Part shown: positions 16,535-25,890 of the stretch, in pieces | Layout of the letters: each line of letters starts with the position of its first letter | Position numbering within the stretch: the first letter of the stretch is position 1 | Notes under the pieces: model-generated | The model's database searches: none | The model's input: only the letters and a program-made list of their open reading frames with translations | Told to the model about the DNA's origin: nothing | DNA from: Nocardia sp. XZ_19_385 | GTDB lineage: Bacteria; Actinomycetota; Actinomycetes; Mycobacteriales; Mycobacteriaceae | Reading direction: 5' to 3' | NCBI RefSeq assembly: GCF_015355755.1 | Contig: NZ_JACVEE010000003.1 | Span: 806,001-870,000 of the forward strand | DNA: 64,000 nucleotides | Made by a program: the position numbers and the translations under genes

Positions 16535-17485
16535 GTGCCGACCAGCTTGACCGATCTCGACATCCTGCGGGAACTCGAACCAACCGCCGAAGGCCTGCTC
16601 GAGGACCACTTGCGCAAGGCCAAGGCCTGGAACCCGCACGACTATGTACCCTGGGACGACGGGCGCAATTTCGCCGCACTCGGCGGAATCGACTGGGAGC
16701 CGGAGCAATCGCAATTATCGGAGGTGGCGCGGGTCGCGATGGTGACAAACCTCCTCACCGAGGACAACCTGCCGTCCTATCACCGGGAGATCTCGGAATC
16801 GTTTTCCCTGGACGGTGTCTGGGGCACCTGGGTCGGTCGTTGGACCGCCGAGGAGAATCGGCACGGTATCGTCCTGCGGGACTATCTGGTGGTAACCCGG
16901 GCGGTCGATCCGGTAGCGTTGGAGCAGGCTCGCATGGCGCATATGACCACCGGCGTCGCGAAACCTGTGAAAGGGCCGCAGTTTCTGCGTTCGGTGGCCT
17001 ATGTGACCTTGCAGGAGCTGGCCACTCGGATCAGTCACCGCAATACCGGAATCGCCTGTGCCGAACCCATCGCGGAAGCTATGCTGCAGCGGATCGCGGG
17101 GGACGAGAACTTGCATATGATCTTTTATCGGAACCTCAGCGCCGCGGCGCTGGACCTGGCACCGAACGAGATGCTGCGTGCCATCACCGATATCGTCACG
17201 CGCTTCCAGATGCCCGGCCTCACCCAGCCCAACTTCCGGCGCAACGCCGTCCTGCTGGCCAAACGCGGCATCTACGATCTGCGCCAGCATCTCGATGTGG
17301 TGGTCCGCCCGGTGCTGCGGGCCTGGAATGTCTTCGAGCGCGACGATCTGACCGATGACGGCGAACGGGCGCGCGACGAACTGCACGCCTACCTGGAAGA
17401 ACTGGACGTGAAGGCCCGCCGGTTCGAGGAGCAGCGCGACCGCGCCGCCGCCAGGGAAAGACAGCGGGCCGCCGCCACCGTATGA
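16535..17485 (+). CDS. Acyl-ACP desaturase (DesA-type, soluble di-iron)
   Basis: 316 aa from GTG 16535, with AAAGGAG upstream. Fatty acid desaturase type 2 family: WNPHDYVPWDDGRNF near the N-terminus and the two di-iron ExxH motifs EENRHG (about residue 107) and DENLHM (about 190), plus a first Glu in EDNLPSYHRE. These soluble enzymes insert a double bond into ACP-bound chains. DesA1/DesA2 of mycobacteria do so for mycolate precursors. The C-terminus is a charged Arg/Glu/Ala tail. It overlaps the following antigen-85-like gene by an ATGA, so desaturation and extracellular acyl transfer appear to be co-translated here. Confidence 0.92.
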   Translation: MPTSLTDLDILRELEPTAEGLLEDHLRKAKAWNPHDYVPWDDGRNFAALGGIDWEPEQSQLSEVARVAMVTNLLTEDNLPSYHREISESFSLDGVWGTWVGRWTAEENRHGIVLRDYLVVTRAVDPVALEQARMAHMTTGVAKPVKGPQFLRSVAYVTLQELATRISHRNTGIACAEPIAEAMLQRIAGDENLHMIFYRNLSAAALDLAPNEMLRAITDIVTRFQMPGLTQPNFRRNAVLLAKRGIYDLRQHLDVVVRPVLRAWNVFERDDLTDDGERARDELHAYLEELDVKARRFEEQRDRAAARERQRAAATV

Positions 17486-18534
17486 ACAGACGCGTACCCC
17501 AGACAGCCGCGGCGATCCTGGCCATCGCCGCGGTTGCCGCCGCGCCGGTGATCGCGGAAGTCCGTGCGCAGCCGAACAATCCGATCTTGGACCAGATCGC
17601 CACGCCGACTCCGCCGCCGCCGGTCGACCCCAAGATGACCCGCACCGGCCTGCTGCGCACCGAACCGGTCGGTCCGCGCCGGGAACGCCTGCACATCGCG
17701 TCCGCGGCCATGCGCCGCGTCATCACCGTGGATGTACTGCGCGGCAGCGGCGACGGCCCGCGTCCGGTGCTCTACCTGCTCGACGGCGTCGACGGCGATC
17801 CCACCTCCGGCTGGATCACCAAGGGCCGCGCGGCGGAGTTCTTCGCCGACAAGCCCGTCGACGTGGTGCTGACCAGCGGCGGTACCGGCAGCATGTACTC
17901 CGACTGGGTGCGCCACGATACGGCGCTGGGGTTGAACCGGTGGGAAACCTTCCTCACCGAAGAGCTCCCGCCCATCGTGGAATCGCTGCTGCGCTCGAAC
18001 GGGAAACGCGCCATCGCGGGTGTCTCGATGGGCGCGCAGGCCGCGATGATGCTGACCCAGCGCCATCCCGGCCTGTACCGGGCGGTGGCCGGAATGAGCG
18101 GCTGCTATTCCACCGCGGATCCGCTCGGCCACGCCGTCACCACGATCACCGTCGCCTCGCGCGGCGGGAACGTGGAAAACCTGTGGGGCCCACCGAGTTC
18201 CCCGGAATGGGCGGCACACGACTCCTTGCTGGGCGCCGAAAAGCTGCGGGGCACAGAGATTTACCTCTCGGCTTCCAGTGGCGCGCCGACGGCCGCGGAC
18301 CTGGTCGCCATCGCGAACGCACCCTCCATCGTCGACGCGCTGCGCATGGCGGGCGGCGGTACGGCGCTGGAAGCCGGTGCGCGCCAGTGCACCGAGCGGT
18401 TCGCGGCGCGCCTGTCCGAGCTGGAAATCCCTGCCACCGTGGAGTATTCGCCCCAGGGCATGCACACCTGGCCGGACTTCGAGGCGCAGCTGCCGCGCGC
18501 GTGGCGGGTGCTCGCCACGGCGCTCGGCCTATAG
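17482..18534 (+). CDS. Antigen-85-type esterase / mycolyltransferase-like protein 1
   Basis: 350 aa. Signal peptide (AAAILAIAAVAAAPVIA), then a Pro-rich linker and the esterase-D fold: ASAAMRRVITVDVLRGSG, VLYLLDGVDGDPTSGW, SDWVRHDTALGLNRWETFLTEELPPIV, nucleophile GVSMGAQA, YSTADPLG, LWGPPSSPEW and MHTWPDF for the His. The family transfers mycolates onto trehalose or arabinogalactan at the cell surface. Some members are only esterases. The sequence SGCYSTADP and WAAHDSLLGAEKLRG track the two other paralogues in this window (21833 and 36292). It is translationally coupled to the desaturase and converges with the HadAB gene by a 6-bp overlap. Confidence 0.9.
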   Translation: MNRRVPQTAAAILAIAAVAAAPVIAEVRAQPNNPILDQIATPTPPPPVDPKMTRTGLLRTEPVGPRRERLHIASAAMRRVITVDVLRGSGDGPRPVLYLLDGVDGDPTSGWITKGRAAEFFADKPVDVVLTSGGTGSMYSDWVRHDTALGLNRWETFLTEELPPIVESLLRSNGKRAIAGVSMGAQAAMMLTQRHPGLYRAVAGMSGCYSTADPLGHAVTTITVASRGGNVENLWGPPSSPEWAAHDSLLGAEKLRGTEIYLSASSGAPTAADLVAIANAPSIVDALRMAGGGTALEAGARQCTERFAARLSELEIPATVEYSPQGMHTWPDFEAQLPRAWRVLATALGL

Positions 18535-19488
18535 CGCCGCACCGGGGAAGCGCATTTCCGCTGCCGCGTAACCGAAGAGCCGGCGCCCCTCGGCGCGGGC
18601 GTCGAGGGCCACGGTGGCCTTGCGGCGGCGCGGGTCCTTGGAAGTGATCCGACCGCGGAACTCGATCGGGCACGGCGTGTCCACCGGAATCCGCAGACCA
18701 TGCGTGTAATGCGCGAACTGGGCGCGGAACCGCAGCACGGCGGAGGGGTCGCCGGACCAGGCGCTCAGATATCCGGCCGCGAGACCGAGTTTGAGCATGC
18801 CCGGGGCGATGACGGCCGGGCGATCCGCGGGACCGCCGAGCACTCGCGAGTAGCGATTCAGATCGGTGCGGGTCAGATCGATGACCTGTGCGGGCAGTTC
18901 CGAGCCGACCGTCAGCGCGTCGAAATCCACTGTGGTGCGCGGCATTCGAAGCGAAACCGGGCGTGCGAGCGTCGCGGGACGGACCGGATTCAGGGTGGCT
19001 TGCCGGGCCGGGCCCGGTGCGCCGTCACCGGTGCGGGCGAGGAGCGCCGTGGAGCCGGTCTGCACCACCGCGCCACGCTGATCGGTGAGTACGGTTTTGA
19101 TCGCCAGCACGTCATAGGCGGCGAAATGCCGGAACGATTCGAAATAGGCGCGACAGGTCAGCCGGTCACCCGCGACCAAGGGCCGCACCGGATCGAGCAC
19201 CTGATCGGCGTGCAGAATTCGATCCGGGTCGTAGCCGGGCACCAGGGAATCCAGAATTTCGCGCTGGGCCTGGGTCAGAATTACCGATCCGAAAGTCGGC
19301 GGCGCGATCAGTGCCGGGAAACCGAGCGCGGCCGCGGCGCTGTCGCGCCAGTGCGCCGGATGGAAATCATGGACGGCGAGGGCGAATTCGCGAATACGTT
19401 CCCGGGTCACCCGGTAGCTGGCGGCCGGAAAGTTCCGCAGGGTCACCGGTGCGCCCGCGTGGGCGAATGCGGCGGCGAGATCACTCAT
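18529..19488 (-). CDS. Fused HadA/HadB-like (3R)-hydroxyacyl-ACP dehydratase, C-terminal active site apparently lost
   Basis: 319 aa from ATG 19488, with GAGGAG 6 nt upstream. Two hot-dog domains. The first is HadA-like (YRVTRERIREFALAVHDFHPAHW, ALIAPPTF, ILHADQVLDPVRPLVAGDRLTC, DQRGAVVQTGSTALLART). The second is HadB/MaoC-like (LTRTDLNRYSRVLGG, VIAPGMLKLGLAAGYL). In active HadB/MaoC proteins the hydratase motif DxNPxH follows RYS/AxxxG, and HGM is next. Here that loop is replaced by GGPADRP and HGM is PGM, so the catalytic Asp and His are not seen. It may be a structural subunit, a binding protein or a changed enzyme. Confidence 0.85.
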   Translation of the reverse strand: MSDLAAAFAHAGAPVTLRNFPAASYRVTRERIREFALAVHDFHPAHWRDSAAAALGFPALIAPPTFGSVILTQAQREILDSLVPGYDPDRILHADQVLDPVRPLVAGDRLTCRAYFESFRHFAAYDVLAIKTVLTDQRGAVVQTGSTALLARTGDGAPGPARQATLNPVRPATLARPVSLRMPRTTVDFDALTVGSELPAQVIDLTRTDLNRYSRVLGGPADRPAVIAPGMLKLGLAAGYLSAWSGDPSAVLRFRAQFAHYTHGLRIPVDTPCPIEFRGRITSKDPRRRKATVALDARAEGRRLFGYAAAEMRFPGAAL

Positions 19489-19502
19489 TATTTGCTCCTC
19501 TT

Positions 19503-20099
19503 TCACGCCGGGCCGAAGGGCAGGGCCAGCAGCGGGATCTGCTCCGGGGTCAGGGTGCCGCTCACGGCGACCCCGGCGGCGGTGAAATCACCGTCCGCGC
19601 GGTCGATGTGGTCGGCGGAGGTGACCACCACCGCGTCCCGGGCGCCGATCTCGCGCATGATCCGGGCCGAATGCGCGGCGTTCTCCAGGGTGCAGGTGGC
19701 GTCGGACTCCAGGTGGATCCGGTCGGCCGGAATGCCGTGGGCGACGAGCCAGCCCGCCATCGCACCCGCCTCGGTCACGCCGTTGCGCGGATTGCCGCCG
19801 GTCACGATGATCGGCGCGGCCGGCGCCAGCAGCGCCTGCACGAATCCGGTGTGCAGGCGGGCGATCAGCTCCGGGCGCATCTCGCCGTCGGGCAGCAGGC
19901 CGTAGCCGAGGACGACGATCGCGGTTCCGGGTCCACGGAACCCGAGCTGGGTCGAGGTGCTGGGCACGGGATCGGTGATCGCCGAACCGGAGTTCTGGGC
20001 GTAGGTGGCCGGGGCACTCAGCAGTACCGCCGTCGCGCCCGCCAGGCCGGCGGCGACGCACAGCGCCGGGTGGTTGCGCAGGGTGAACGAGTCGAGCAT
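19503..20099 (-). CDS. YdcF-family (DUF218) protein, exported
   Basis: 198 aa from ATG 20099 (MLDSFTLRNH), with GGAG 7 nt upstream. An in-frame ATG at 20111 is possible. The N-terminus has a hydrophobic signal or anchor (ALCVAAGLAGATAVLLSAP). The DUF218 core shows TAIVVLGYGLLPDGEM, PIIVTGGNPRNGVTEAGAM, LESDATCTLENAAHSARIM and VVVTSADH. The family is linked to cell-envelope polysaccharide metabolism (SanA/ElyC-like). It lies 14 bp upstream of the HadAB-like gene, so the two form an operon, which is odd for a dehydratase subunit. Confidence 0.88.
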   Translation of the reverse strand: MLDSFTLRNHPALCVAAGLAGATAVLLSAPATYAQNSGSAITDPVPSTSTQLGFRGPGTAIVVLGYGLLPDGEMRPELIARLHTGFVQALLAPAAPIIVTGGNPRNGVTEAGAMAGWLVAHGIPADRIHLESDATCTLENAAHSARIMREIGARDAVVVTSADHIDRADGDFTAAGVAVSGTLTPEQIPLLALPFGPA

Positions 20100-20401
20100 G
20101 GCAATCTCCATTGATTAGCCACCGAGTGGCCGCGATGGCTGGAATTACTACATCCATGATTGCGCCGGGCGCGCCGATGTGGACCCGGCTTTTTCGGATA
20201 TGAGGAGAATTCACCGTTGCGGGACAGCGGTTTTGGGACCGGCCGCATATTCGGAGAAACAGTACTTCAGACCGGGAACTGTGCCCGATCCCTGTTTCCG
20301 CTCGAGCTCCTTCGTGAGGTGTCCAGATACCGATCTGTCACGTCGTTTTCCGGGTGTCCGAGTTCTAGCGTTTCTCGCAGTCGTTCACAGGAAGGCTAGT
20401 T

Positions 20402-21619
20402 ATGAAACGAAGTACCTGCGGCCGCTCGGCCCGTTGGAAAGGGACCGGCGCCGCGGTGGTGATGGGCGTCTCCGTCCTCGCCATGAGCTTTGCCGGCGTT
20501 CCGGCGCAAGCGCAGCCGGAACCCGCGCCCACCGAGCAGACTCTGGCCGAATACATCCGGGCGGGCCTGAAGGTGCAGCCCGTCGCCGATTCGGGCAGCG
20601 GTCTCGGTTCGTCCTGCAACTCCGGCAGCGGCGCCGGCTCGGGCAACGGCTCCGGCGACTGCTACGGCGGTTCCGGCTCCAGCTCCGGCTCGGCCGGCGG
20701 ATACGCAAGCGACACGGTCGGTTACGGCCCGCCCATGACGTCCTGGCTGGGCGCGTTCGGCCACGGCCTGCTCAACCCGGACGTCGCGCCGCCGGGCACC
20801 AACGATTGGAACTGCAAACCGACCGAGGCGAATCCGCGGCCGGTGATCGCGCTGCACGGCACTTGGATGAACGCCTACAACGGTTTCGCCTACATGGGCC
20901 AGCCGATGAAGGACGCCGGCTTCTGTGTGTTCACCTTCAACTACGGCCGCTCGAACCTGCTCGAGGGCGGCGGCCTGGGCTCGGTGCTGCCCGGCGTGAT
21001 GGGTACCGGCTACATCCAGGATTCGGCGAAACAGGTTGCCACCTTCGTGGATCGGGTGCTGGCCGCGACCGGGGCCGAGGAGGTCGACATCGTCGCGCAC
21101 TCCCAGGGCGGCTCGATGGCGAACTGGTACACCAAGTTCGAGGGCGGCGCGGCCAAGGTGAAGAACCTCGTCACCTACGGCGCCACCCACCACGGCACCA
21201 GCCTGGTCGGCATCGGCGCGCTGGGCCGGGCGATCAACAACCTCGGTATCGACATCCTCGGGTTCATCGAGATCTTCGTCGGGCATGCGGGCATCCAGCA
21301 GACCATCGGCTCGGATTTCGTGAACAAGCTCAATGCCGACGGCGACACCGTCCCCGGGGTCGACTACACCATCGTCGCTACCCGCTACGACGAAGTGACC
21401 AACCCCTACGATCTGACGTTCCTGAAGCCGGGTCCCGGCGCGCAGGTCAGCAACATCCTGCTGCAGGACGGGTGTGAGCAGGACCTGTCGGACCATCTGA
21501 CGATCATGTACTCGCCGCGGGCGCTGTCCATCGCGCTGCGGGCTCTGGACCCGGCGGGTCATCCGCAGCTGGCGTGCACGTTCAATCCGTGGCTGATCGG
21601 GGGTGGTGGCTCCCTGTAG
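20402..21619 (+). CDS. Secreted class-2 lipase / esterase with Gly-Ser linker
   Basis: 405 aa. Signal peptide (GAAVVMGVSVLAMSFAGVPAQA), a Gly/Ser-rich low-complexity linker of about 45 residues (near 60-105), then a lipase class 2 / triacylglycerol lipase domain: VIALHGTWMNAYNGFAYMG, FTFNYGRSNLLEGGGLG, nucleophile AHSQGGSM, TYGATHHGTS, ATRYDEVTNPYD and SDHLTIMYSP for the His. An AGGAAGG ribosome site precedes the ATG. Two cysteines in the linker are separated by about 12 residues. The 302-bp gap upstream (20100-20401) shows no gene or clear motif. Confidence 0.9.
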   Translation: MKRSTCGRSARWKGTGAAVVMGVSVLAMSFAGVPAQAQPEPAPTEQTLAEYIRAGLKVQPVADSGSGLGSSCNSGSGAGSGNGSGDCYGGSGSSSGSAGGYASDTVGYGPPMTSWLGAFGHGLLNPDVAPPGTNDWNCKPTEANPRPVIALHGTWMNAYNGFAYMGQPMKDAGFCVFTFNYGRSNLLEGGGLGSVLPGVMGTGYIQDSAKQVATFVDRVLAATGAEEVDIVAHSQGGSMANWYTKFEGGAAKVKNLVTYGATHHGTSLVGIGALGRAINNLGIDILGFIEIFVGHAGIQQTIGSDFVNKLNADGDTVPGVDYTIVATRYDEVTNPYDLTFLKPGPGAQVSNILLQDGCEQDLSDHLTIMYSPRALSIALRALDPAGHPQLACTFNPWLIGGGGSL

Positions 21620-21832
21620 AGACCGGTGCCCGCCGCGCATCCATCGAACCCTGACTCCCCGAGGGTTGCGCGGCCGGCGCCGATCGCCGGATGCCGCAAC
21701 CGGACAGGGCTGCCCCTCGCGCCTGTTCCGGAACGCACCACCGGCGGCCTGGCCCACCGAGCGGGATCCGCACACATTCCCCCGCTCGGTGGGTTCCGGC
21801 GTTGTTTCGTTCTCTGAGATTAGGAGTAGGCG

Positions 21833-22888
21833 ATGCGAGCCATTGCGGTCGCTGCCGTTTCGATTGCCCTGCTTGTCTGTTCGCCCGGCTCCGGGGTCGC
21901 GACGCCCGGTGAGCCCGCCGAACCTGTTCCGGCGCGGGCGTTCTCGGCCGCGCGGCCCGCGCCGAACGGGTCGCATCTGATCGCCGCCGTGCAGGGCGCG
22001 GGGCGGGTGGTCGATCTGACCGTGCATTCGGCGGCGATGGCGCGTCCGGTGACGGTGGCGGTGCTGCCCGCGGCGGATCCGTCGCGGCCCGCGCCGGTGC
22101 TGTACCTGCTCAACGGCGTCGACGGCGGCAACGACGACCGGCGGTGGACCGAGGGCAGCAACTGGCTCACCAAAACCGATGCCGCACAGTTCTTCTCGGA
22201 CAAACAGGTCACCGTGGTGATCCTGATGGGCGGGCAGGGCAGTTTCTACGCCGACTGGCTGGCCGACGACCCGGTGCTCGGCCGGCAACGCTGGACGACG
22301 TTCCTGACCCGGGAGCTGCCGCCCATCGTGGACACCGCGTTCAGCGGCACGGGCGCGAATGCCGTTGCGGGACTGTCGATGGCCAGCGGCGCCGGGTTCC
22401 GGCTCGCGCTGGCCGCGCCGGGGTTGTATCGCGCGATCGGGTCCTACAGCGGTTGCATCCGCACCAGCGATGCGCGGGGTCAGGCGATGGTGGATGCCGT
22501 GGTCGCCGCGCGCCTCGGCAACGCACTGAACATGTGGGGGCCGCCCGCCCACCCCGCCTGGGCCGCGAACGACCCCTACCTGCACGCCGAGAAACTGCGT
22601 GGCACAACGATCTATGTCACTACCGGCACCGGGCTGCCGGGTCCGCTCGACACCCTGGGCGCGCCCGGAATCGATTTCAACCCGATCAAGCTGGTCGACC
22701 AGCTGCTGATCGGCGGTGTGCTGGACGCGGTGACTCAGCGATGTACCGAGCAACTACGGGATCGGTTCGCGGAGTTGGCGATTCCCGCCACCTTCGACTT
22801 TCGGCCGAGCGGCACGCACTCCTGGGGCTACTGGCAGCAGGACCTGCACAACTCCTGGCCGCTGTTCGCGGCCGCGATCGGAGCGTGA
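21833..22888 (+). CDS. Antigen-85-type esterase / mycolyltransferase-like protein 2
   Basis: 351 aa with a signal peptide (IAVAAVSIALLVCSPGSGVA). Esterase-D landmarks: AAMARPVTVAVLPAADP, VLYLLNGVDGGND, FYADWLADDPVLGRQRWTTFLTRELPPIVD, nucleophile GLSMASGA, SYSGCIRTSD, NMWGPPAHPAWAANDPYLHAEKLRG and FRPSGTHSWGYWQQDL with the catalytic His. GLSMAS and GTHSWGYW match true antigen 85 proteins, so mycolyltransferase activity is plausible. The gene is convergent with and 1 bp from papA, at the edge of the polyketide island. Confidence 0.92.
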   Translation: MRAIAVAAVSIALLVCSPGSGVATPGEPAEPVPARAFSAARPAPNGSHLIAAVQGAGRVVDLTVHSAAMARPVTVAVLPAADPSRPAPVLYLLNGVDGGNDDRRWTEGSNWLTKTDAAQFFSDKQVTVVILMGGQGSFYADWLADDPVLGRQRWTTFLTRELPPIVDTAFSGTGANAVAGLSMASGAGFRLALAAPGLYRAIGSYSGCIRTSDARGQAMVDAVVAARLGNALNMWGPPAHPAWAANDPYLHAEKLRGTTIYVTTGTGLPGPLDTLGAPGIDFNPIKLVDQLLIGGVLDAVTQRCTEQLRDRFAELAIPATFDFRPSGTHSWGYWQQDLHNSWPLFAAAIGA

Positions 22889-22889
22889 C

Positions 22890-24278
22890 CTATGCGCCGA
22901 TGCTGTCCAGGAAGACCGATTTCAGCTTGGCGACATAGCGATTCACCGACTCGTGCGCGATGGGTGTGTCGGGGAAGATCACGCTGAGCGAGGTGCCCGA
23001 GGGGAACCGGTTGATCCACATCAGCACCTCCTCGGTAGCGGCGCGGTTGGCGTAGATGCCGCCGCGCGCGATATCGAAGAACTCGTTGCCATCGAAGTCG
23101 CGGGCATCGACGTAGGAGATCATCGGGGTGGACCAGTCCGGGCTCAGATCGATTCCGGCTTCCGGCGCCAGTTCCAGGATGCGGTGATGCGACACCGTCA
23201 GTAGCCGTAATCCGTTGGTATAGGCGCGTTGTGCCCCGGCGAGAGTGCGTGCGAGCGTCGCGGTGGCGCTTACCGGGAAGGCGATCGGCACGAGCGTGAC
23301 GTACCAGCCGACCGAGGCGATCTCCGCGACGGAGGTCCGAGTGCTGATCGGGGTCATGCCGAAGTAGTAGTCGCTGCCGGTGAGTTCGCGTTCGGCCAGG
23401 GCCGCGGCGGCGAAGATGCCGCCGGGGAATTCGGCGCCGTTCTCCTGGCAGAGGTGCTCGAAGCGCTGGGCGGCGTCCTCGTCGAACAGTGGCACGGTCA
23501 GGTGTGCGCTGCGGTTGTAGCCGTCTGTTTGTTTGCCGAGATCCAGTGGGAAGGACGGCAAGTCGCCGTCGTTGCCGCGCAGCAGCTCGAGCCATTTGCG
23601 GACCGCGGGTGTGGCCGGGGTCAGGGCGGCGGAGTACTTGCGTTCGCGCGTGCAGTAGTCGAGGTAGCTGGCCGGCGCGGGAAGCTCCGGGATGTCGTCC
23701 CAGCCCATCTCGCGGCCGTAGAGGTGCGCGAGGTCGAAACACGAGAGGTATTGGGCGACACCGTCGGTGTGCAGGTGATCGACCGCCAGATAGACCGTGG
23801 TCGAGGCCTCGTGCTCGATCGCCCCGAAGGTGAAGCAGTCCCATTGGAACGGGCCCGGGGTGGTCTTCTGCACGTGCTGGCGCAGGGCTTCGGCGTTGTC
23901 GGCCTCACCGTGTTCGACGGGGGTGAACTCGACCGCTTCGGGCGGCACCAGATGCCGCTGGACCGTCCCGCCGGACTCGAGGGCGAACCAGGTGCGAAAG
24001 GTGTCGTGCCGCAGCAGGAACGCGGTGATCGCGCGTGTCATCGCCGCCCGGTCCAGGCGGTCGGGTACCTCGGCGGTGACCACGCACAGCCCGGAGTAGC
24101 GGAAGTCCGCCTCGGCGTGGCGATCGGCCAGCCGGAGGTAGGCCTCCTGCTGGTGCGAAGGCGGCGCCGGGTGCGCCGGGGCCCGCGCGGCCCGGGCCAC
24201 CGATTCCGGTGACGCGTGCCAGCTGACCAGCCGGCCCGGAGCCGGTTCCCATTCTTCGATCAGGCCGAAACTGACCAT
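22890..24278 (-). CDS. PapA-like condensation-domain acyltransferase
   Basis: 462 aa from ATG 24278, with GAGG 6 nt upstream. Belongs to the condensation / PapA superfamily: HQQEAYLRLADRH, the TRAITAFLLRHDTFRTWF region, the catalytic HxxxDG as HLHTDG (about H168-D172), and GMTPISTRTS and GWYVTLVPIAF in the latch and floor loops. PapA proteins esterify polyketide-derived acyl chains onto an alcohol such as trehalose or phthiocerol. The gene is last in the pks-MFS-GT39-papA operon, 34 bp after GT39. Since the polyketide synthase has no thioesterase, PapA is the natural off-loading enzyme here (inference). Confidence 0.9.
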   Translation of the reverse strand: MVSFGLIEEWEPAPGRLVSWHASPESVARAARAPAHPAPPSHQQEAYLRLADRHAEADFRYSGLCVVTAEVPDRLDRAAMTRAITAFLLRHDTFRTWFALESGGTVQRHLVPPEAVEFTPVEHGEADNAEALRQHVQKTTPGPFQWDCFTFGAIEHEASTTVYLAVDHLHTDGVAQYLSCFDLAHLYGREMGWDDIPELPAPASYLDYCTRERKYSAALTPATPAVRKWLELLRGNDGDLPSFPLDLGKQTDGYNRSAHLTVPLFDEDAAQRFEHLCQENGAEFPGGIFAAAALAERELTGSDYYFGMTPISTRTSVAEIASVGWYVTLVPIAFPVSATATLARTLAGAQRAYTNGLRLLTVSHHRILELAPEAGIDLSPDWSTPMISYVDARDFDGNEFFDIARGGIYANRAATEEVLMWINRFPSGTSLSVIFPDTPIAHESVNRYVAKLKSVFLDSIGA

Positions 24279-24312
24279 GGTGTACCTCGATTCGTCGATG
24301 GCGGATCTGGGG

Positions 24313-25890
24313 TCAGCGCGTGGTGCCGTCGATCAGCGGCAGCCGGCGCATGCCCGGCCACGCCGCCGACCACGGCGTGCTGGGGTTGCGGCATTTCCAC
24401 ACCGAGACATGGCGATTCACGCCCGGGTAGCCGAGCCGGTCGTCGAGCCGGACGAGCTCGGCGGTCTCGGCGAAATCGAGGCCGAGTGCGGTCTCCGGGT
24501 GGTCCGTTCCGACGTAGAGGATCGTGGTCACGGAGTCCGGTGGCGGAGCGAAATAGGCGTAGCCGCGGTTCGTGCTGTAGACGGCCGGGAATCCCAGGCG
24601 GGGACCGTAGTGGTCGAGAGCTGCTGCCTGCCAATAGTTCTGGGTGAGGAGAACGAGTCCGGGTAGGTGCTCGGTGGGTACTTGCCGGTAGGCGTCGTCG
24701 ACGCCCTTGACGAGTTCTTTCCATCCACTCGGCCCGTAAAGGCGGCTGCGCCACTCGAATTGGGAATATCGGTCGGTGGGCCGGCGCATCTCGGACTGGG
24801 GCAGGGGGAGTGCGATAACGGCGGTGACGCAGAGGGCGGTAGCGGTAGCGGTCAGCACGACCCCGGCCGTCCGCACCCGCCGCGGTACGCGGACATCGGC
24901 GAGATAGACCGTCCCCGCGGCGAGCAGGCCGGGAAACGCGGAAACCATGTAGTAGGGCCGCAGTCCGCTGCCGATGACTCCCGCCATCCCGAGAGCGACC
25001 ACCGGGATCAGGAATCGGTAGGGCTCGATTCGCGGTGACCGGAATCCGGCCCACAGTCCGGCCAGGAGCAGCACGCCGATCGGGCCGGTGAGCAGGACGA
25101 CCTGCCACGGCATGGTGGTCATGGCACCCGCGGCCAGCTGTTCGTCGCGGATGATCGCGCCCATCGCCAGTTGCGGCCAGTCGTTGGCGTGCTGCCAGAG
25201 CGCGGCCGGGACGGTCGAGACGGCGAGCAGTCCGGAGCCGATCCACCAGGCGGGCCTGCGGAAGACCTCGCGGGGCCCGAGCAGCGCGAAGCCGAGGGCG
25301 ACGGCCGCCCACACGATCGGGATCAGCCATTTCACCTGGAAGTCCAGGGCCGCGACGGCTCCCGCCAGCACCAGCAGGTAGTCGCTGTGCGTCCGCACCC
25401 ACCGGATGAACAGCCAGCTGACCAGTGCGGTGAGGGTCGCGTCGAGGGCGTAGGTGCTCAGCATTGCCGATTGCAGGACGGCGGCCGGTGTCACCGCGTA
25501 GGCCAGGGCGGCCAGCGTCTGCGGGCCCCGGCGGCCGCGGAATTCGCGGGCGATGAGGGCGCTCAACACGATCGCGGCGAGCGTCATCAGGAGGGCGGGC
25601 AGGCGCAAGACCATCGTGGATCCCGGCGCGAGGTTGTCCGTGAACGCCGACAGCAGCGGCACCAGCGGGCCTTGATCGGCGTAGCTCACGGCCGGATGAT
25701 GGCCCGCGCCGATGAAATACAGTTCGTCCCCGCCGAAGTCGTAGCGATCGAGCCGCACGAACAACAGCGCACCCGCGACGAGGGTGATCGCCGAGACCTC
25801 CCACCACGCGAACGGCGGCAGCGGGTCGACGGCGCGGTGGCGCCCGGTGGCGAATAATCGCCCCCGCCCGGGGGCAGCCCGTTCCCTCAT
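24313..25890 (-). CDS. GT39/ArnT-type membrane glycosyltransferase
   Basis: 525 aa from ATG 25890, which overlaps the MFS stop as ATGA. It has about 11-12 hydrophobic segments. The first loop carries the acidic GGDELYFIGAGHHPAVSYADQGPLVPL, typical of the PMT/ArnT family (DE catalytic region). A soluble C-terminal domain follows (ALDHYGPRLGFPAVYSTNRG ... VSVWKCRNP). These enzymes move a sugar from a polyprenyl-phosphate donor to an acceptor on the outer side of the membrane. In this operon the acceptor is probably the polyketide lipid, which would make the final product a glycolipid. That is inferred from context. Confidence 0.9.
   Translation of the reverse strand: MRERAAPGRGRLFATGRHRAVDPLPPFAWWEVSAITLVAGALLFVRLDRYDFGGDELYFIGAGHHPAVSYADQGPLVPLLSAFTDNLAPGSTMVLRLPALLMTLAAIVLSALIAREFRGRRGPQTLAALAYAVTPAAVLQSAMLSTYALDATLTALVSWLFIRWVRTHSDYLLVLAGAVAALDFQVKWLIPIVWAAVALGFALLGPREVFRRPAWWIGSGLLAVSTVPAALWQHANDWPQLAMGAIIRDEQLAAGAMTTMPWQVVLLTGPIGVLLLAGLWAGFRSPRIEPYRFLIPVVALGMAGVIGSGLRPYYMVSAFPGLLAAGTVYLADVRVPRRVRTAGVVLTATATALCVTAVIALPLPQSEMRRPTDRYSQFEWRSRLYGPSGWKELVKGVDDAYRQVPTEHLPGLVLLTQNYWQAAALDHYGPRLGFPAVYSTNRGYAYFAPPPDSVTTILYVGTDHPETALGLDFAETAELVRLDDRLGYPGVNRHVSVWKCRNPSTPWSAAWPGMRRLPLIDGTTR

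Noticed and set aside
20396..22753. A 785-codon minus-strand open frame opposite the lipase and antigen-85-like genes
   Set aside because: Arg/Gly/His-rich antisense shadow that crosses two real genes, with no domain.
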